Positions 1-9,736 are shown, counted from the stretch's first letter. The stretch is 64,000 nucleotides of DNA from Vibrio sinaloensis DSM 21326 (GCF_000189275.1 NZ_AEVT01000018.1:186001-250000), one strand, 5' to 3'. The notes: generated from the sequence alone by a model not told the origin. Program-made: numbers and translations.

Positions 1-1067
1 CCCTCAATACGCACTGGGCCTTCCCAGTAAGGCACCGAAAGTGGCATTTTCGCGTTCGGGTTGAGTGCCGAAACCGTAAGATCGATTTGTTGGTTAGGAA
101 TCGACACTTGCCACTGGGTTGGATACTTTCGCCCTTGGATTTCTGTTTGCTTGGTCGCCTTTAACTGAATGTCTTTTTGTGGGATAGCGATACCAGAGCC
201 CTCTTGCTGCATCAGCCTTGCACTGGAGTAACTGGCTTGTCCGGTTTTGGAATCCCGCAATTGGAACACCACCAAGCTGGTGTCGTCACTCAATCTTAGG
301 GCAAACCAGTCCCAGCCTTGTTGTGAATCGAGCAAGAACTGTGAGCTCCACTCTCGATCTATCCAACCTTTGCCCGACACTTGATGGGTTTCGCCGTCGA
401 TCGTAACTTCACCGGAGACATCAATAAACGGTTGGCTATAGTAATACGAAGCCACCTGACCATCGGCGCTTTTTGTGCTGTAACCTTGCTCGCCTTGCTT
501 TTGATACGGTGCGCTGCTGGTAAGGGTCAGCGAATAGCCAAACTGTTCGGAGTTCGCCTTCAATGTGGCAGGGAAGAGGTCGGTGGTTGAAGAAGACCAC
601 TGCCAATCATCGAGGTAAACCCGAAGTGGTGAAGTGTTGACGCCAGCGAGAGAGGCTTGGTCGCGCGACCATTTTTCATCGGCGTAGTGTTTGTCGGTTG
701 TCGTGACCGCGCTGTGCGCCATATAGATTTGCTGCGTTTGCCACTCGGTTTTCTTCACGTCATCTTCGTCCGTTGGCGGGGCAGCCGCAAAGCGAAATTG
801 TGTCCATTGAACGCCAAGTGGGTGGCCATCTTCATCAATTAAGTTAGCGGTTAAGTACCACCATTCATGACGAAAGTTTGGGTGCGCTTGATGGTCTGCT
901 GGGAAGGTGAGTTCAATCCCTTTTTCTACGGGTGTGAATGGGTTGCTCTCACTTTGCGTATCTCCGCTTCCCAGCAGCGTGCCCATATTTTTTTGTTGGG
1001 GATCTCCACAACCGAACAGGAATAAGCTGCTTATAAGTAGAGTAAGTTTGCTTGCCAATCGAACCAT
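1..1067 (-). CDS. AttH-like lipocalin-fold lipoprotein (partial)
   Basis: The protein begins MVRLASKLTLLISS with a lipobox LFLFGC, so it is probably a membrane-anchored lipoprotein. About 355 codons are visible and the 3' end lies outside the window. The body contains the HEWWYLTANL and GWIDREWSSQ motifs typical of the AttH/carotenoid 1,2-hydratase-like (CrtC fold) family, which is annotated as predicted secreted hydrolase without a proven reaction. Its ATG shares one base with the TGA of the upstream FtsX-like permease, so the two are probably translationally coupled and act together with the ATPase as one envelope system. Family assignment is firm; substrate unknown. Confidence 0.85.
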   Translation of the reverse strand, partial: MVRLASKLTLLISSLFLFGCGDPQQKNMGTLLGSGDTQSESNPFTPVEKGIELTFPADHQAHPNFRHEWWYLTANLIDEDGHPLGVQWTQFRFAAAPPTDEDDVKKTEWQTQQIYMAHSAVTTTDKHYADEKWSRDQASLAGVNTSPLRVYLDDWQWSSSTTDLFPATLKANSEQFGYSLTLTSSAPYQKQGEQGYSTKSADGQVASYYYSQPFIDVSGEVTIDGETHQVSGKGWIDREWSSQFLLDSQQGWDWFALRLSDDTSLVVFQLRDSKTGQASYSSARLMQQEGSGIAIPQKDIQLKATKQTEIQGRKYPTQWQVSIPNQQIDLTVSALNPNAKMPLSVPYWEGPVRIE

Positions 1068-3577
1068 CACAACACCTCGCTTTGCAAACTGGACACGACA
1101 GGCTTGCTGACCAATCGCCACAGCGGAATCAAGGTTGCAATCACCGCCACCAAGATGGTGATTGCCGCTGTGCTGAGGGCATCACTCCAATTCCACAGAT
1201 AATTTAAGCTCCAACCAAAAGCTCGCAAGGTGACGATATCTGTCAGTACATAACCCACCATGGCACCGAGGGGCAGGGCGATAACCAGAGTAAAACTGAC
1301 CAAAGCGACGATCTGTCCGACCACCATGGTCATTAATTTGCGACGACTAACACCAAGTGCATACAGCCTTGCAATGGCGGCTTTGCGCGCGTCGAGCAAC
1401 ATGAAGCAAGCACTGAACAAACCAATCACCGCGACCATCAAAGTTACGCCGTTGAGTGCGCGCGTAATGGCGAAGGTCTGCGAGAAAATATCCAACGCGA
1501 TGGATTTGATTTGCGCCTGATCGTAGAGCTGACTTGGATGCAGATTCAGTTGCTCGCGCAGTTGGTCGTATACGATTTGTGGGTCACCTGAGACTTTAAT
1601 ACCAAGGCTTGTCGGCAAGTCGGTAAAGCCACTCTCTTGCCATAACTTTGGTGCTAATAAGACTTCACCGTTGGGTGAGCCGTAATCGTGGAATATCGCA
1701 CCCACAAGCAGGTTCTTATTTGGAACGGCATCAAGCGTGAGTTCGCTACCCAGTGATAAACCCAGTTTGACCGCGGTTGGTTCACTGATAGCGACTAACT
1801 CCCCTTGGTAAAAGCGAGACCAGAAGTTCTCCAAATGCGATTTGAACACCATGGTTTGTTCTAAGGTGTCTTTGTCTTTGGTGCCAAGCAAAATCGGTAA
1901 GCCTTGCAGGTTATCGTCGGCGTAGTATTGCTTGTAGACGGTCTCAACATTGTCGAACTGCCCTAACGCGCGCTCTACATTAGCGATTTCTCCTTGCGCA
2001 GGACTGACGTAAATATCGGCGTGCAGCCTTTGTTCTAACCACTGTTTTAGGGTGGATTCAAAGCTGCCGACCAAGATATTCATCCCCATATTGGCTGTAA
2101 CGGCGAGTAGCAGTGCCATCATGGCGAGCGAAAGCGGAGAAATCAGCTCGCGCAGCTCAGCAAACAGATACAGCATCAGACCAGAACTGGTGCGCTTCTC
2201 ACACCAATTGGCTAACACGCTGAGTGTTTTGGGTAGATACAAAGGAATCGACACCACAAGCACGCCGAGCCACGCCATGGTAAATCGGTGATGTTCACTC
2301 AGCCATAACCCTGCGAGTGCGAGAGTTGTCAACGCAGCACCTATCACGAACAATTGGTTTTCGTTAGAGGCTTCAGGTGCTTGATAAAATCCGCCATGAG
2401 AGGAAAGCGGCTGGCGCACTCGTTGTTTAAAGTGCTGCCAACACGCCAACAGGGTTGCGGCTAACGTGAGCAGCAGCGCTTGCGCCCACCATTGCCATTG
2501 CCAAGAGCCGGGCAGCAGTGTCGCGCCGTAAAGTTGTTCTAAAGTCAGCGCCACAGTCGGATGTAACCAATGACTAAGTTGCATGCCCAATACAAAACCG
2601 AGGGAAGCGCCGATGGTAACCAGAATAGTGAGTTCAACTAACAGCGCAGAGAAGACAATGCTCGGCGCGACACCCGCCTGTTGAATTTGTACTAACAGCC
2701 GATTGCGTTTCAGCAAGCTGTATTTTACGCCGTTGTAGGCAATGAACAGCCCGACTAAAAAGGCAAGTAAGCTCATTGCCGTGAGGTTGAGGTGAAAGCT
2801 GTCGGTCAGCGAGCCAAGGTCGGTACTTTGGTTATTGGCAATCCATTGCCCTTGATCGCCAATCAGCTTCTGCCATTTTACTTGCGTGTCTTCACTCCCT
2901 TTATCCCCCGAATGGAAAACTGCAATATAACTGAGCTGCCCTTGTTTATTGAGCAGTTGCTGGGCAAAACCAATGTCCATCAACATTCGGCTACCTAACT
3001 GCCATTCGTCAGGTAGCACCACCACTTGGGTTGGAATGTCGTCCAGGGTTAGGGTTTCTACCTCCCCTAAGTTTTGATGCTGAGATTGGCTCATCATCAC
3101 GATTGGCTTGCCGAACAAAAGTTCAGGCAAGGGTAAAGCACTGTCGAACAAAGACACGTTCTGTTGGTTTTCTGATGAATAGCGCGAACGTGAAGAGATA
3201 GCGGCAATCAACTCGCTCCCTTGTACTGACCAACGTCGACCTTGTTCATCTCTCACCCGCCCTTCGATTACAGGTAGTGCTGCGCTGAGTCCGTTTTGTC
3301 TAAGGGTGAAGTAGAGCGACTCGGGCAGATAGTTTTGCCCTGCTGGGGGAATAATTAAGTTCTGAGCTTGTGCGCTAAGCTGCTCGGTAGACTCCGCATA
3401 ACTGCGCTTGGCATTAAGGTTGATGGCTTGCACCGCAACAAATAAGGTCACCGCCAACACGATACCGATCAGAATCGCGGCGGCTTGCAGTGGTGCCTGC
3501 CGATAGTGCGCCGCAAACAGATTCAGGGCGAGTCGAGTATGCGTGAATCTGGTATTTTGGAGCTTAGCTTGCTTCAT
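1067..3577 (-). CDS. FtsX-family ABC transporter permease
   Basis: About 836 aa inner-membrane protein. It has a first membrane segment near residues 30-50, a large periplasmic domain, then groups of helices in the middle and at the C-terminus, matching duplicated FtsX/MacB-type permeases (lipoprotein or lipid exporters of the LolCE/YbbP type). I chose the ATG at 3577 ([10 protein letters not shown]), which overlaps the end of the ATPase gene by 14 bases; the frame stays open to 3640, but those starts would lie deep in the ATPase gene. It sits between its ATPase and an AttH-like lipoprotein, so the three form an export or envelope-remodelling operon. Substrate not predictable. Confidence 0.87.
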   Translation of the reverse strand: MKQAKLQNTRFTHTRLALNLFAAHYRQAPLQAAAILIGIVLAVTLFVAVQAINLNAKRSYAESTEQLSAQAQNLIIPPAGQNYLPESLYFTLRQNGLSAALPVIEGRVRDEQGRRWSVQGSELIAAISSRSRYSSENQQNVSLFDSALPLPELLFGKPIVMMSQSQHQNLGEVETLTLDDIPTQVVVLPDEWQLGSRMLMDIGFAQQLLNKQGQLSYIAVFHSGDKGSEDTQVKWQKLIGDQGQWIANNQSTDLGSLTDSFHLNLTAMSLLAFLVGLFIAYNGVKYSLLKRNRLLVQIQQAGVAPSIVFSALLVELTILVTIGASLGFVLGMQLSHWLHPTVALTLEQLYGATLLPGSWQWQWWAQALLLTLAATLLACWQHFKQRVRQPLSSHGGFYQAPEASNENQLFVIGAALTTLALAGLWLSEHHRFTMAWLGVLVVSIPLYLPKTLSVLANWCEKRTSSGLMLYLFAELRELISPLSLAMMALLLAVTANMGMNILVGSFESTLKQWLEQRLHADIYVSPAQGEIANVERALGQFDNVETVYKQYYADDNLQGLPILLGTKDKDTLEQTMVFKSHLENFWSRFYQGELVAISEPTAVKLGLSLGSELTLDAVPNKNLLVGAIFHDYGSPNGEVLLAPKLWQESGFTDLPTSLGIKVSGDPQIVYDQLREQLNLHPSQLYDQAQIKSIALDIFSQTFAITRALNGVTLMVAVIGLFSACFMLLDARKAAIARLYALGVSRRKLMTMVVGQIVALVSFTLVIALPLGAMVGYVLTDIVTLRAFGWSLNYLWNWSDALSTAAITILVAVIATLIPLWRLVSKPVVSSLQSEVL

Positions 3578-4289
3578 GGCGAAGCTCATGTTTGTTTTGG
3601 TGATGACCGCCATGCAACTGACTATTTTCCAAACTCCCATCTTTTAAGCGTAATTGGGTTTGCATAAACCCGGCACATTCAAGGCTGTGTGTCACCAGTA
3701 GCACCGCCGTATTGCCTTGGGTGGTGATTTCACTCAGTAATTTCATCACTTCCAAGCCGGCTTTTTGGTCGAGGTTACCTGTGGGTTCATCAGCAAGTAG
3801 CAGTTTAGGATTGTGTGCTAATGCACGTGCAATAGCGACTCGTTGCTGTTGGCCGCCGGATAGGGCAGAAACATGTCTATCGAGCAGTTGGCTGATGCCT
3901 AGAGTCTCGACCAAATAGTCGCACCAGTCATTCCATTTCTGTTGATTCAAATTCAGAGGGAAGGCGATGTTTTGCTGCACGTTGAGCGGCGTTAATAGGT
4001 TGAATTGCTGGAAGATAACACCGAGTTTTTGGTGTCGAAATTGGCTCCATTGTGGGTCTTTCCAAACAGATGTGTTATCACCATCTAACCACAACTCACC
4101 ATCGGACAGTGGCTCAAAGCCAGCGATGACGTTGAGTAAAGTACTTTTGCCGCTACCACTTGCGCCCGTCAGCGCAACACTCGCTCCTGTGTTCAACGTG
4201 AAGTCGACGCCTTCCAACACGCGATGTGTCTCTTTGCCATCGACAAAGCTTTTGCTAGCTCGTTTGAGTGAAACTAACGGCAAATACAT
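3564..4289 (-). CDS. ABC transporter ATP-binding protein (LolD/MacB type)
   Basis: Complete 241-aa ATPase. Walker A is GASGSGKST (about residues 42-50), the ABC signature LSGGQQQR, and Walker B LLLADEP, followed by the H-loop LLVTHS. Length and sequence fit the LolD/FtsE subgroup that pairs with FtsX-like permeases and does not itself span the membrane. First gene of a three-gene minus-strand operon with the overlapping permease and AttH-like lipoprotein. Likely powers mechanotransmission across the envelope rather than classical uptake (inference from family). Confidence 0.92.
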   Translation of the reverse strand: MYLPLVSLKRASKSFVDGKETHRVLEGVDFTLNTGASVALTGASGSGKSTLLNVIAGFEPLSDGELWLDGDNTSVWKDPQWSQFRHQKLGVIFQQFNLLTPLNVQQNIAFPLNLNQQKWNDWCDYLVETLGISQLLDRHVSALSGGQQQRVAIARALAHNPKLLLADEPTGNLDQKAGLEVMKLLSEITTQGNTAVLLVTHSLECAGFMQTQLRLKDGSLENSQLHGGHHQNKHELRHEAS

Positions 4290-4380
4290 ATGCGGTTCCT
4301 TACGGTTTATATTGCTTGGTTAGACAAAGCTTTACTGCGAAATCTTACTTAGCTTAGAACGCTGTCGGTAGTCGCTTTGG

Positions 4381-4884
4381 TTAACCCCTCTCAATAGAGT
4401 AGGTTTCCAAATCCGCTACATCACCGTAAAGTGCGGTGTTGGTATCGGTCGTCATACCGAGTTTTTTAATAATGGCGAGCGAGGCGAGATTCTGCTTCAA
4501 CGCCACACCATAAATCTTCTCCAACTGGGTGGTTTGGAAAGTGTGCTCAATAACGGCATGCGCGGCTTCAAACACGTACCCTTTACCTTGATAACCAGGA
4601 ACAATCGCGTAACGTACATCGCTAAAAGCGGGTTCGGCGCATTGCTCAACGCCAACGTAGCCAAGTTTTTTACTGCTATTGTTTTTCTCATAGATGATGT
4701 AAGAGCCGTAGCCATGTTGCCAATGGGCGACTCGATTGCTGGCGTAACGTGTGATCTCTTCTTCGCTATACGCGGCTCCCTTTGGCAGGTACTTGGTGAG
4801 CGTATCGGAACCGAGTATTTCTAGGTAAATATCTAAATCAGAGTCTGAGACAGGTTTGAGTAACAGGTTCTGAGTGGAGAGCAT
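4381..4884 (-). CDS. GNAT family N-acetyltransferase (RimJ/RimL-like)
   Basis: 167 aa, a single GNAT domain of the RimJ/RimL type beginning MLSTQNLLLKPV. Motif A, which holds acetyl-CoA, is at about residues 91-107 (VPGYQGKGYVFEA), followed by the typical C-terminal A-LKQNLASLAIIKKLGM segment. Acceptor substrate cannot be told from sequence; relatives acetylate protein N-termini, antibiotics or small amines. It lies 24 bases downstream of a second GNAT on the same strand and may be cotranscribed. Confidence 0.85.
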   Translation of the reverse strand: MLSTQNLLLKPVSDSDLDIYLEILGSDTLTKYLPKGAAYSEEEITRYASNRVAHWQHGYGSYIIYEKNNSSKKLGYVGVEQCAEPAFSDVRYAIVPGYQGKGYVFEAAHAVIEHTFQTTQLEKIYGVALKQNLASLAIIKKLGMTTDTNTALYGDVADLETYSIERG

Positions 4885-4908
4885 GAGACATCCTTTTCTG
4901 TGTGCTTG

Positions 4909-5346
4909 TTAGGCTTGGAGTTCTAAGTTGTACTCGTAATCTGACTCCGAGATCTTTTTAAACCCTAAGCGTTGGTATAACTGATAAGCGGGATTGGTTT
5001 TTACGACACTTAAACTAACTCGTGACTGGGTCACCTGTGCAGACTCGATTAGGTTTTTCAGTAAGCGACTGCCAATGTTCGCGTTTTGGTAACCTGGGTG
5101 AATCTGAATTTGGATCAGATTCCACAGGTTTTGCTGCGCTTGAAATTCGGCTTTGAACAGGCCAATTGGCACTTGATCTAAGGTAATGATTTGAGCGCAA
5201 TCGAATTTGTACTGAATACGGTCCAAGTAGTCGTCTAGGCTAATTGGCATACCGACTTGTTCGAGGTAATCGCGCATAGTGGCGTCGCGTAGGTCGACTA
5301 AAAAGTCTATATCTGACTCGAGTGCTGATCTTAGGGAAATGTTCAT
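4909..5346 (-). CDS. GNAT family N-acetyltransferase
   Basis: I take the ATG at 5346 (MNISLRSALESDID), which has a GGA ribosome site about nine bases upstream and gives 145 aa, over a longer reading beginning at 5394. The acetyl-CoA region is HPGYQNANIGSRLL, and the C-terminal NPAYQLYQRLGFKK motif is typical of the superfamily. Substrate unknown. Gene order with the downstream GNAT suggests a two-gene unit, but the two proteins belong to different GNAT subgroups. Confidence 0.82.
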   Translation of the reverse strand: MNISLRSALESDIDFLVDLRDATMRDYLEQVGMPISLDDYLDRIQYKFDCAQIITLDQVPIGLFKAEFQAQQNLWNLIQIQIHPGYQNANIGSRLLKNLIESAQVTQSRVSLSVVKTNPAYQLYQRLGFKKISESDYEYNLELQA

Positions 5347-5453
5347 TGCTCGTCCGTGATAGTTGAATGCTGGATATGCAACGAAGCATGCCACTTAATC
5401 AAGGCGGAGACAAATTGTCTTGTAAAGGTATGAGAATAAGTCTTGGATAACAA

Positions 5454-5483
5454 ACAAAAAAACCACCTAGTATTAGGTGGTTT
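5454..5483 (-). terminator. Rho-independent terminator after DUF3297 gene
   Basis: Ten-base stem AAACCACCTA / TAGGTGGTTT (5460-5469, 5474-5483) with a four-base loop, followed on the minus strand by a T run (A run at 5456-5460). It ends the DUF3297 transcript. Confidence 0.85.
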
Positions 5484-5502
5484 GATAACGGTCTGAACGC
5501 GA

Positions 5503-5748
5503 TTAAACGTAGTACGCTTCTACTTCGCCTTTCAGCTGAATCAGCATAGCGTTGCCGTAACGGTCTTTCGCTTTCGGTGACGCGATTTTTACCCAACCTT
5601 CACTGATGCAGTACTCTTCAACGTCTGTACGCTCTTTACCTTTGAAGCGAATACCGATCTGATGATCGAAACACTCTTTTACAAAGAATGGGCTGCGTGG
5701 GTTACCTGATAGGCGATCAGGTAGCGCTGGTTTAGCTGTATCTGTCAT
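5503..5748 (-). CDS. DUF3297 family protein
   Basis: 81 aa from the ATG at 5748 (MTDTAKPALPDRLSGNPRSP), with AAGG about nine bases upstream; the longer open frame to 5847 has an unrelated N-terminal part and is probably not translated. The protein is a short soluble domain matching DUF3297 (YnfA-independent small proteobacterial family), with the conserved start PDRLSGNPRSPF and a KDRYGNAM segment. Function unknown. Monocistronic, closed by a strong terminator. Confidence 0.85.
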   Translation of the reverse strand: MTDTAKPALPDRLSGNPRSPFFVKECFDHQIGIRFKGKERTDVEEYCISEGWVKIASPKAKDRYGNAMLIQLKGEVEAYYV

Positions 5749-5992
5749 GATGAACGACCTTGAAGTCCGTAAAAAAAGTGCGCCATTGTAGTCAGAGGCA
5801 AATCTGGGATCAAGGTAAGTTGTACGAATCGGTGGGATAACTTGCAAGAAAGTACCAATCTCTAAGCAACAATGTTCAATCCTACTTCATGACTCATTGC
5901 TATTCTTGTTTGCAAGCAGTCCGAGGTTGTTCGGAACAGTTAAAGCAGATTTTGCTACTGGAGGCAGTGGCGCAAGTTATTGGAGAAGAGTG

Positions 5993-6958
5993 ATGTCAAA
6001 GAGTAACTTTGCAACAATCAAACAAATCGGTTACGGCGCAATGGGTCTTGAAGGTTACTACGGTGAAAGTGACGACTCTGTTGCGGTTGAAACGCTAGTA
6101 CATGCCATTGAGCAGGGAATGATGATTGATACCGCAGACGCCTACGGTGCTGGTCATAATGAAGATTTGATCAGCAAAGCTATCCAGCGTACCGAGCAAA
6201 AAGCGTTTGTTGCGACCAAGTTTGGTATTGTCTTTGAAGAGCAGCAAACAGGCAGTACCTTGGATACTGGGTGGGGATTTCCGCTGACCATCAATGGCAC
6301 TAAGGAGTACGTGGCTCGAGCGATTGATAACAGTTTAGAGCGCCTAGGTGTTGAGCAAATCGATCTGTTATACGCACACTACTTAGATCCAAATGTCGCG
6401 CTCGAAGAGACAGTGCAAGCGATGGCTGAGGCAGTAAAAGCAGGTAAAGTGAAAGCGATTGGTCTGTCTAACGTGACAGCAGAGCAAGTACTGAGAGCCA
6501 ATGAAATCCATCCGATTGCGGCTGTGCAATACGAGTACTCGTTATTCCGCCGTGAAGCAGAAACGGACATCTTACCTGCGGTAAACCAAATCGGTGCTGC
6601 GTTGGTTTGCTGGTCACCACTTGGTGCTGGGTTCCTGACGGGTGAGGTAAAAGAGTTGGATGCGAACGATTTTCGCAACAACAATCCCAAAATGCAGGGT
6701 GATAACTTTGCAACTAACTTAGAGCGCTTAGAAGAGATTAAGAAGATAGCCGTAGAGTACGATATTACACCCGCGCAGTTGGCTCTAGCTTGGTTGGTCG
6801 CGCAAGGTGATAACATCATTCCTATTCCGGGCAGTCGTAAAACGTCGCGTATTGATGAGAACCTTGCCGCGTTGCAAGTCACCTTGAGTGAAGAAACGCT
6901 GGCTAAACTGAATGAAATTGCACCCATCGGCGCATTTAAGGGCGCGACCTTGGTTTAA
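5993..6958 (+). CDS. Aldo/keto reductase
   Basis: 321 aa from ATG 5993 (MSKSNFATIKQIG), preceded by GGAGAAGAG; the frame is open upstream but without family similarity. The AKR catalytic tetrad is visible: Asp46 and Tyr51 (DTADAYG), Lys76 (TKFG) and His129 (LYAHYLDP). The NADPH-binding IPIPGSRKTSRIDENL segment is near the C-terminus. Resembles the AKR13/YakC-type reductases that reduce aldehydes such as methylglyoxal; exact substrate not predictable. Stands alone between genes on the opposite strand. Confidence 0.92.
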   Translation: MSKSNFATIKQIGYGAMGLEGYYGESDDSVAVETLVHAIEQGMMIDTADAYGAGHNEDLISKAIQRTEQKAFVATKFGIVFEEQQTGSTLDTGWGFPLTINGTKEYVARAIDNSLERLGVEQIDLLYAHYLDPNVALEETVQAMAEAVKAGKVKAIGLSNVTAEQVLRANEIHPIAAVQYEYSLFRREAETDILPAVNQIGAALVCWSPLGAGFLTGEVKELDANDFRNNNPKMQGDNFATNLERLEEIKKIAVEYDITPAQLALAWLVAQGDNIIPIPGSRKTSRIDENLAALQVTLSEETLAKLNEIAPIGAFKGATLV

Positions 6959-6972
6959 ACCGCATAATGCAA

Positions 6973-7005
6973 TAAAGCCCGCCCTTTAACATAGAGCGGG
7001 CTTTA
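6973..7005. terminator. Bidirectional terminator
   Basis: Stem AAAGCCCGC (6974-6982) with GCGGGCTTT (6996-7004), flanked by A/T tracts, placed between the convergent aldo/keto reductase and U32 genes. Confidence 0.75.
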
Positions 7006-7008
7006 GCA

Positions 7009-9000
7009 TTACAATCCTTTCAAATATTGAGCGTTTGCTGTTGGGTGAATCGCGCTGTTGAGTGCCTCAGCATTCTTCTCACTGTATTCATTAAGCAGGA
7101 TCGTAAAGGCATCAATCAGCTCGGGTTTAGTCAGCGTTATTTTGGTTTCAGTCTGGATATCACGGAGATCGATCAGCACGTCAGTTAACAGCTGTGGCAA
7201 ATCTTGCAGCACTTGCAGGTTCAACACGTTGTGTTCGCTGTAGATCGAGTTGTGACTGCCTTTTTGTTTTTGCACTACATATGGGTTGTCTTTTAGGTTG
7301 ATGATCGATGTGCGCTTGTCACAACGCTTCAAACAGCCTTTGTTGACCTTAATCTTGCGGCAACCTTCGGTCTGTTGGAACAAACACTGGCGACTGGTCA
7401 GCAGAGTGTTCGGGTGGTAAATGCTGTAGTAGCTGCGCATATTATGTGGGCGCTTAATGTGACGCATCTGCTTCATGTTCAGCTCGTTAGAGATAAACGC
7501 ACCGCTCGCGGCGAACTCTTCATGCAAGCATTTGAACGAGTAGGAGTTCACCGTGTTCATCTGCGGGCCTGCGACCCAACCTAACCCTAATGTTTGAGCC
7601 AAAATCCCCACACCAGAGTTATTGGTGATAGACAGTGCTGGTCTCACGGCCTCTAAGAATGCACGTGCAGCTTGGTAATCGTCACCAATCAAAATGGCAG
7701 GGAACCACGGCTTTAATCTTGGATTTCCTTGGAACAACTCGATCATCGAATTCAGTTCACCCGCCAGCCCCATTGGTAGCTGGAAGTAGACATCGACATT
7801 GCGGTATTCGCATAGTGCGGTGTCTTCTATTGATGAAATCAAGATAGATAGCTTAGGTGCACCCTCACGCAATTGAGGCTCGGGCAGTGTTGGTAAAGTC
7901 GGTACATCAATCGCACCTTTTAGGCTGCTGCCAGAGGCTTGCGTTGAAGTCACATCAAAATCTTGAGTCTTCTCTGCAACCTTCTCAATGATGGCGGTTT
8001 TGTCGTCGTAGAGCTTCTGCTTCACGCCTTGTACATCATTGGCGGATTGGCATTTGTAGATCTTCGAGAAGTGTTTTACGGCGTGATCACGTGGGTTATC
8101 GATGTACATCGCTTTACCGAAATCACCTTGCAAAAACGCGTTGGAGAAATCACGGTTGAAAACGGTGTAAAGCTCAGTGGTGTCGCTCGAAAGTTCCATA
8201 CCATCACATAAACGATCAATCTGCTTACGCCAGTTATCGACCACGGTGTACACGTAGTGGGATTTCTTAATGCGGCCTTCCACTTTCAATGAATACACGC
8301 CCGCATCGGCAAGCGCTTCTAAATCGCCAAATGCCGAGTTGTCTTTCATGTTGAGGGGGTAACTATTATCTGTTTTGGTCGTTTCGTATTGCTCGCGACA
8401 AGGCTGACTGCAACGCCCGCGGTTGCCCGATGCACCATTGCGCGCTGAACTGATGTAACAGATGCCCGAGAAACCAATGCAGTATGAGCCATGGACAAAC
8501 ACTTCCATCATTACGTCATGCTCACGACCAAACTGAGCCAGATGCTTGATCTCATTGATGTTCAGTTCACGAGAGAGGTTCACGCGGCTCGCCGTTAACT
8601 GATTCAGGAACAGGATTTGTCCTTCGTTGTGTGTGTTGAGCTGGGTTGAAGCGTGGACATCTAAATCTGGGAAATGGTTCTTGAGAATGTAAGCCAACCC
8701 CAGATCTTGCACGATCACGCCATCAATTGCCGTTGTGTTTAACTGGCTGAGCAAACGCACGATGGCGGGGATTTCACTCTCCAGAATCAATACGTTGAGA
8801 GTCAGGAATATCTTGCACTTGTGCTGGTGGGCAAGCTGCAACACGCCATTGAGATTATCTAGGGTGAGGTTAGTGGCTCGGTTACGGGCATTAAAACGGT
8901 CTAGTCCGCAGTATATTGCATCGGCGCCCGCAGCAATCGCTGCTTTAATAGAATCCAGATCGCCACCCGGGGCTAATAACTCAAACTGATCGCGTGTCAC
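7009..9000 (-). CDS. Peptidase U32 family protein (RlhA-like)
   Basis: 663 aa. The N-terminal TIM-barrel-like U32 domain starts ELLAPGGDLDSIKAAIAAGADAIY, and the U32 signature lies around residues 165-205 with the cysteine cluster GICYISSARNG...RGRCSQPC. A C-terminal half carries a further cysteine group (ECR-type CRKI, CLKRC). U32 proteins with these cysteines include RlhA (23S rRNA C2501 hydroxylation), TrhP and UbiU/UbiV, which bind Fe-S clusters; the size fits RlhA (about 650 aa), but identity among these paralogues is uncertain, so no symbol is given. Single gene, no clear partners. Confidence 0.82.
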   Translation of the reverse strand: MTRDQFELLAPGGDLDSIKAAIAAGADAIYCGLDRFNARNRATNLTLDNLNGVLQLAHQHKCKIFLTLNVLILESEIPAIVRLLSQLNTTAIDGVIVQDLGLAYILKNHFPDLDVHASTQLNTHNEGQILFLNQLTASRVNLSRELNINEIKHLAQFGREHDVMMEVFVHGSYCIGFSGICYISSARNGASGNRGRCSQPCREQYETTKTDNSYPLNMKDNSAFGDLEALADAGVYSLKVEGRIKKSHYVYTVVDNWRKQIDRLCDGMELSSDTTELYTVFNRDFSNAFLQGDFGKAMYIDNPRDHAVKHFSKIYKCQSANDVQGVKQKLYDDKTAIIEKVAEKTQDFDVTSTQASGSSLKGAIDVPTLPTLPEPQLREGAPKLSILISSIEDTALCEYRNVDVYFQLPMGLAGELNSMIELFQGNPRLKPWFPAILIGDDYQAARAFLEAVRPALSITNNSGVGILAQTLGLGWVAGPQMNTVNSYSFKCLHEEFAASGAFISNELNMKQMRHIKRPHNMRSYYSIYHPNTLLTSRQCLFQQTEGCRKIKVNKGCLKRCDKRTSIINLKDNPYVVQKQKGSHNSIYSEHNVLNLQVLQDLPQLLTDVLIDLRDIQTETKITLTKPELIDAFTILLNEYSEKNAEALNSAIHPTANAQYLKGL

Positions 9001-9122
9001 TATTTATCTCTTACTCAACATGAACGTGAGCACGCATTCTACGGGGTTCAAAAATGTGATGTAGCTCTAGTTCACTTTTTATTAATCTGGGTCAATAAGA
9101 TCGTGTATCCGCTTTCGTTTTA

Positions 9123-9599
9123 TCACGTGGAGCGCAGCAATTTGAGTAGTTGTAATCCGTCACTTGCTTGTCCTGAGTAGCCAACCAATCGTTTTGGGTA
9201 GCGCCATGGAATGGTGGTCATCAACGCTTGAACGAATGAAAACGTTGCGGAGAAGTTGAGGCAGTAGGTTGCGAACGGAGGTGTACTGACATTTTGCCCA
9301 ACGCTGAGCAAGAAATAGTATCCCCAAGATGCAAGCGGACCACCGAGTAGTACAAAGGCTCTTTGCTCAAGGGAGAGAGTAGAGGATATCTGGCAAAAAC
9401 CTCGATGAAATGGTGTAGCTGAGGTGATGATAGTCAGTTTACCCATTGGGATAGTGAAACCTCTTCGTGGTGTACCTAAAGAAATGGTCACGTGCTTTAC
9501 CCAAAATAGTTGTGGTATTGCGTGGCCGAGTTCGTGTATCAGGGTCAGCAAGGGGGCGATGATAAACAGTGAGAATAATAACGCTGGCAGGGTATCCAT
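9123..9599 (-). CDS. Site-2-protease-like (M50) membrane metalloprotease
   Basis: 158 aa, mostly hydrophobic. Residues 22-26 read HELGH, the HExxH zinc site of M50 intramembrane proteases, embedded in the first membrane helix; FVLLGGPLASWGYYF lower down resembles the second family motif region (GGPLxN/S). There is no PDZ domain and the protein is much shorter than RseP, as in minimal S2P homologues. A canonical C-terminal LDG motif is not evident, so activity is uncertain. Lies alone, divergent from the monooxygenase operon. Confidence 0.7.
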   Translation of the reverse strand: MDTLPALLFSLFIIAPLLTLIHELGHAIPQLFWVKHVTISLGTPRRGFTIPMGKLTIITSATPFHRGFCQISSTLSLEQRAFVLLGGPLASWGYYFLLSVGQNVSTPPFATYCLNFSATFSFVQALMTTIPWRYPKRLVGYSGQASDGLQLLKLLRST

Positions 9600-9709
9600 C
9601 TTAAAGTCCTTGGTCTAACGGTTTAGCTCTATTATCTGTACTGGCTTTTCAAGTGGAGGACTTTGCGACAAACGGTGAAATAGCAGGATGAATGGCGAGA
9701 ACGTGAATT

Positions 9710-9736
9710 TTATTATCAAAAATAAATTGATAATAA
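9710..9736. promoter_or_regulatory. 10-bp inverted repeat, possible operator
   Basis: TTATTATCAA (9710-9719) and TTGATAATAA (9727-9736) form a perfect dyad with a seven-base spacer, about 115 bp before the YgiN-like gene. The arms are AT-rich; the site could bind a regulator of the monooxygenase-nitroreductase pair. No cognate regulator is adjacent. Confidence 0.45.

Noticed and set aside
5749..5847. N-terminal extension of the DUF3297 protein
   Set aside because: The family begins at the ATG at 5748, which has its own ribosome site; the extension is unlike any relative.
6379..6927. 182-codon minus-strand frame across the aldo/keto reductase
   Set aside because: Mirror of a strongly conserved coding sequence; composition (Ser/Ala-rich) is typical of an antisense frame.
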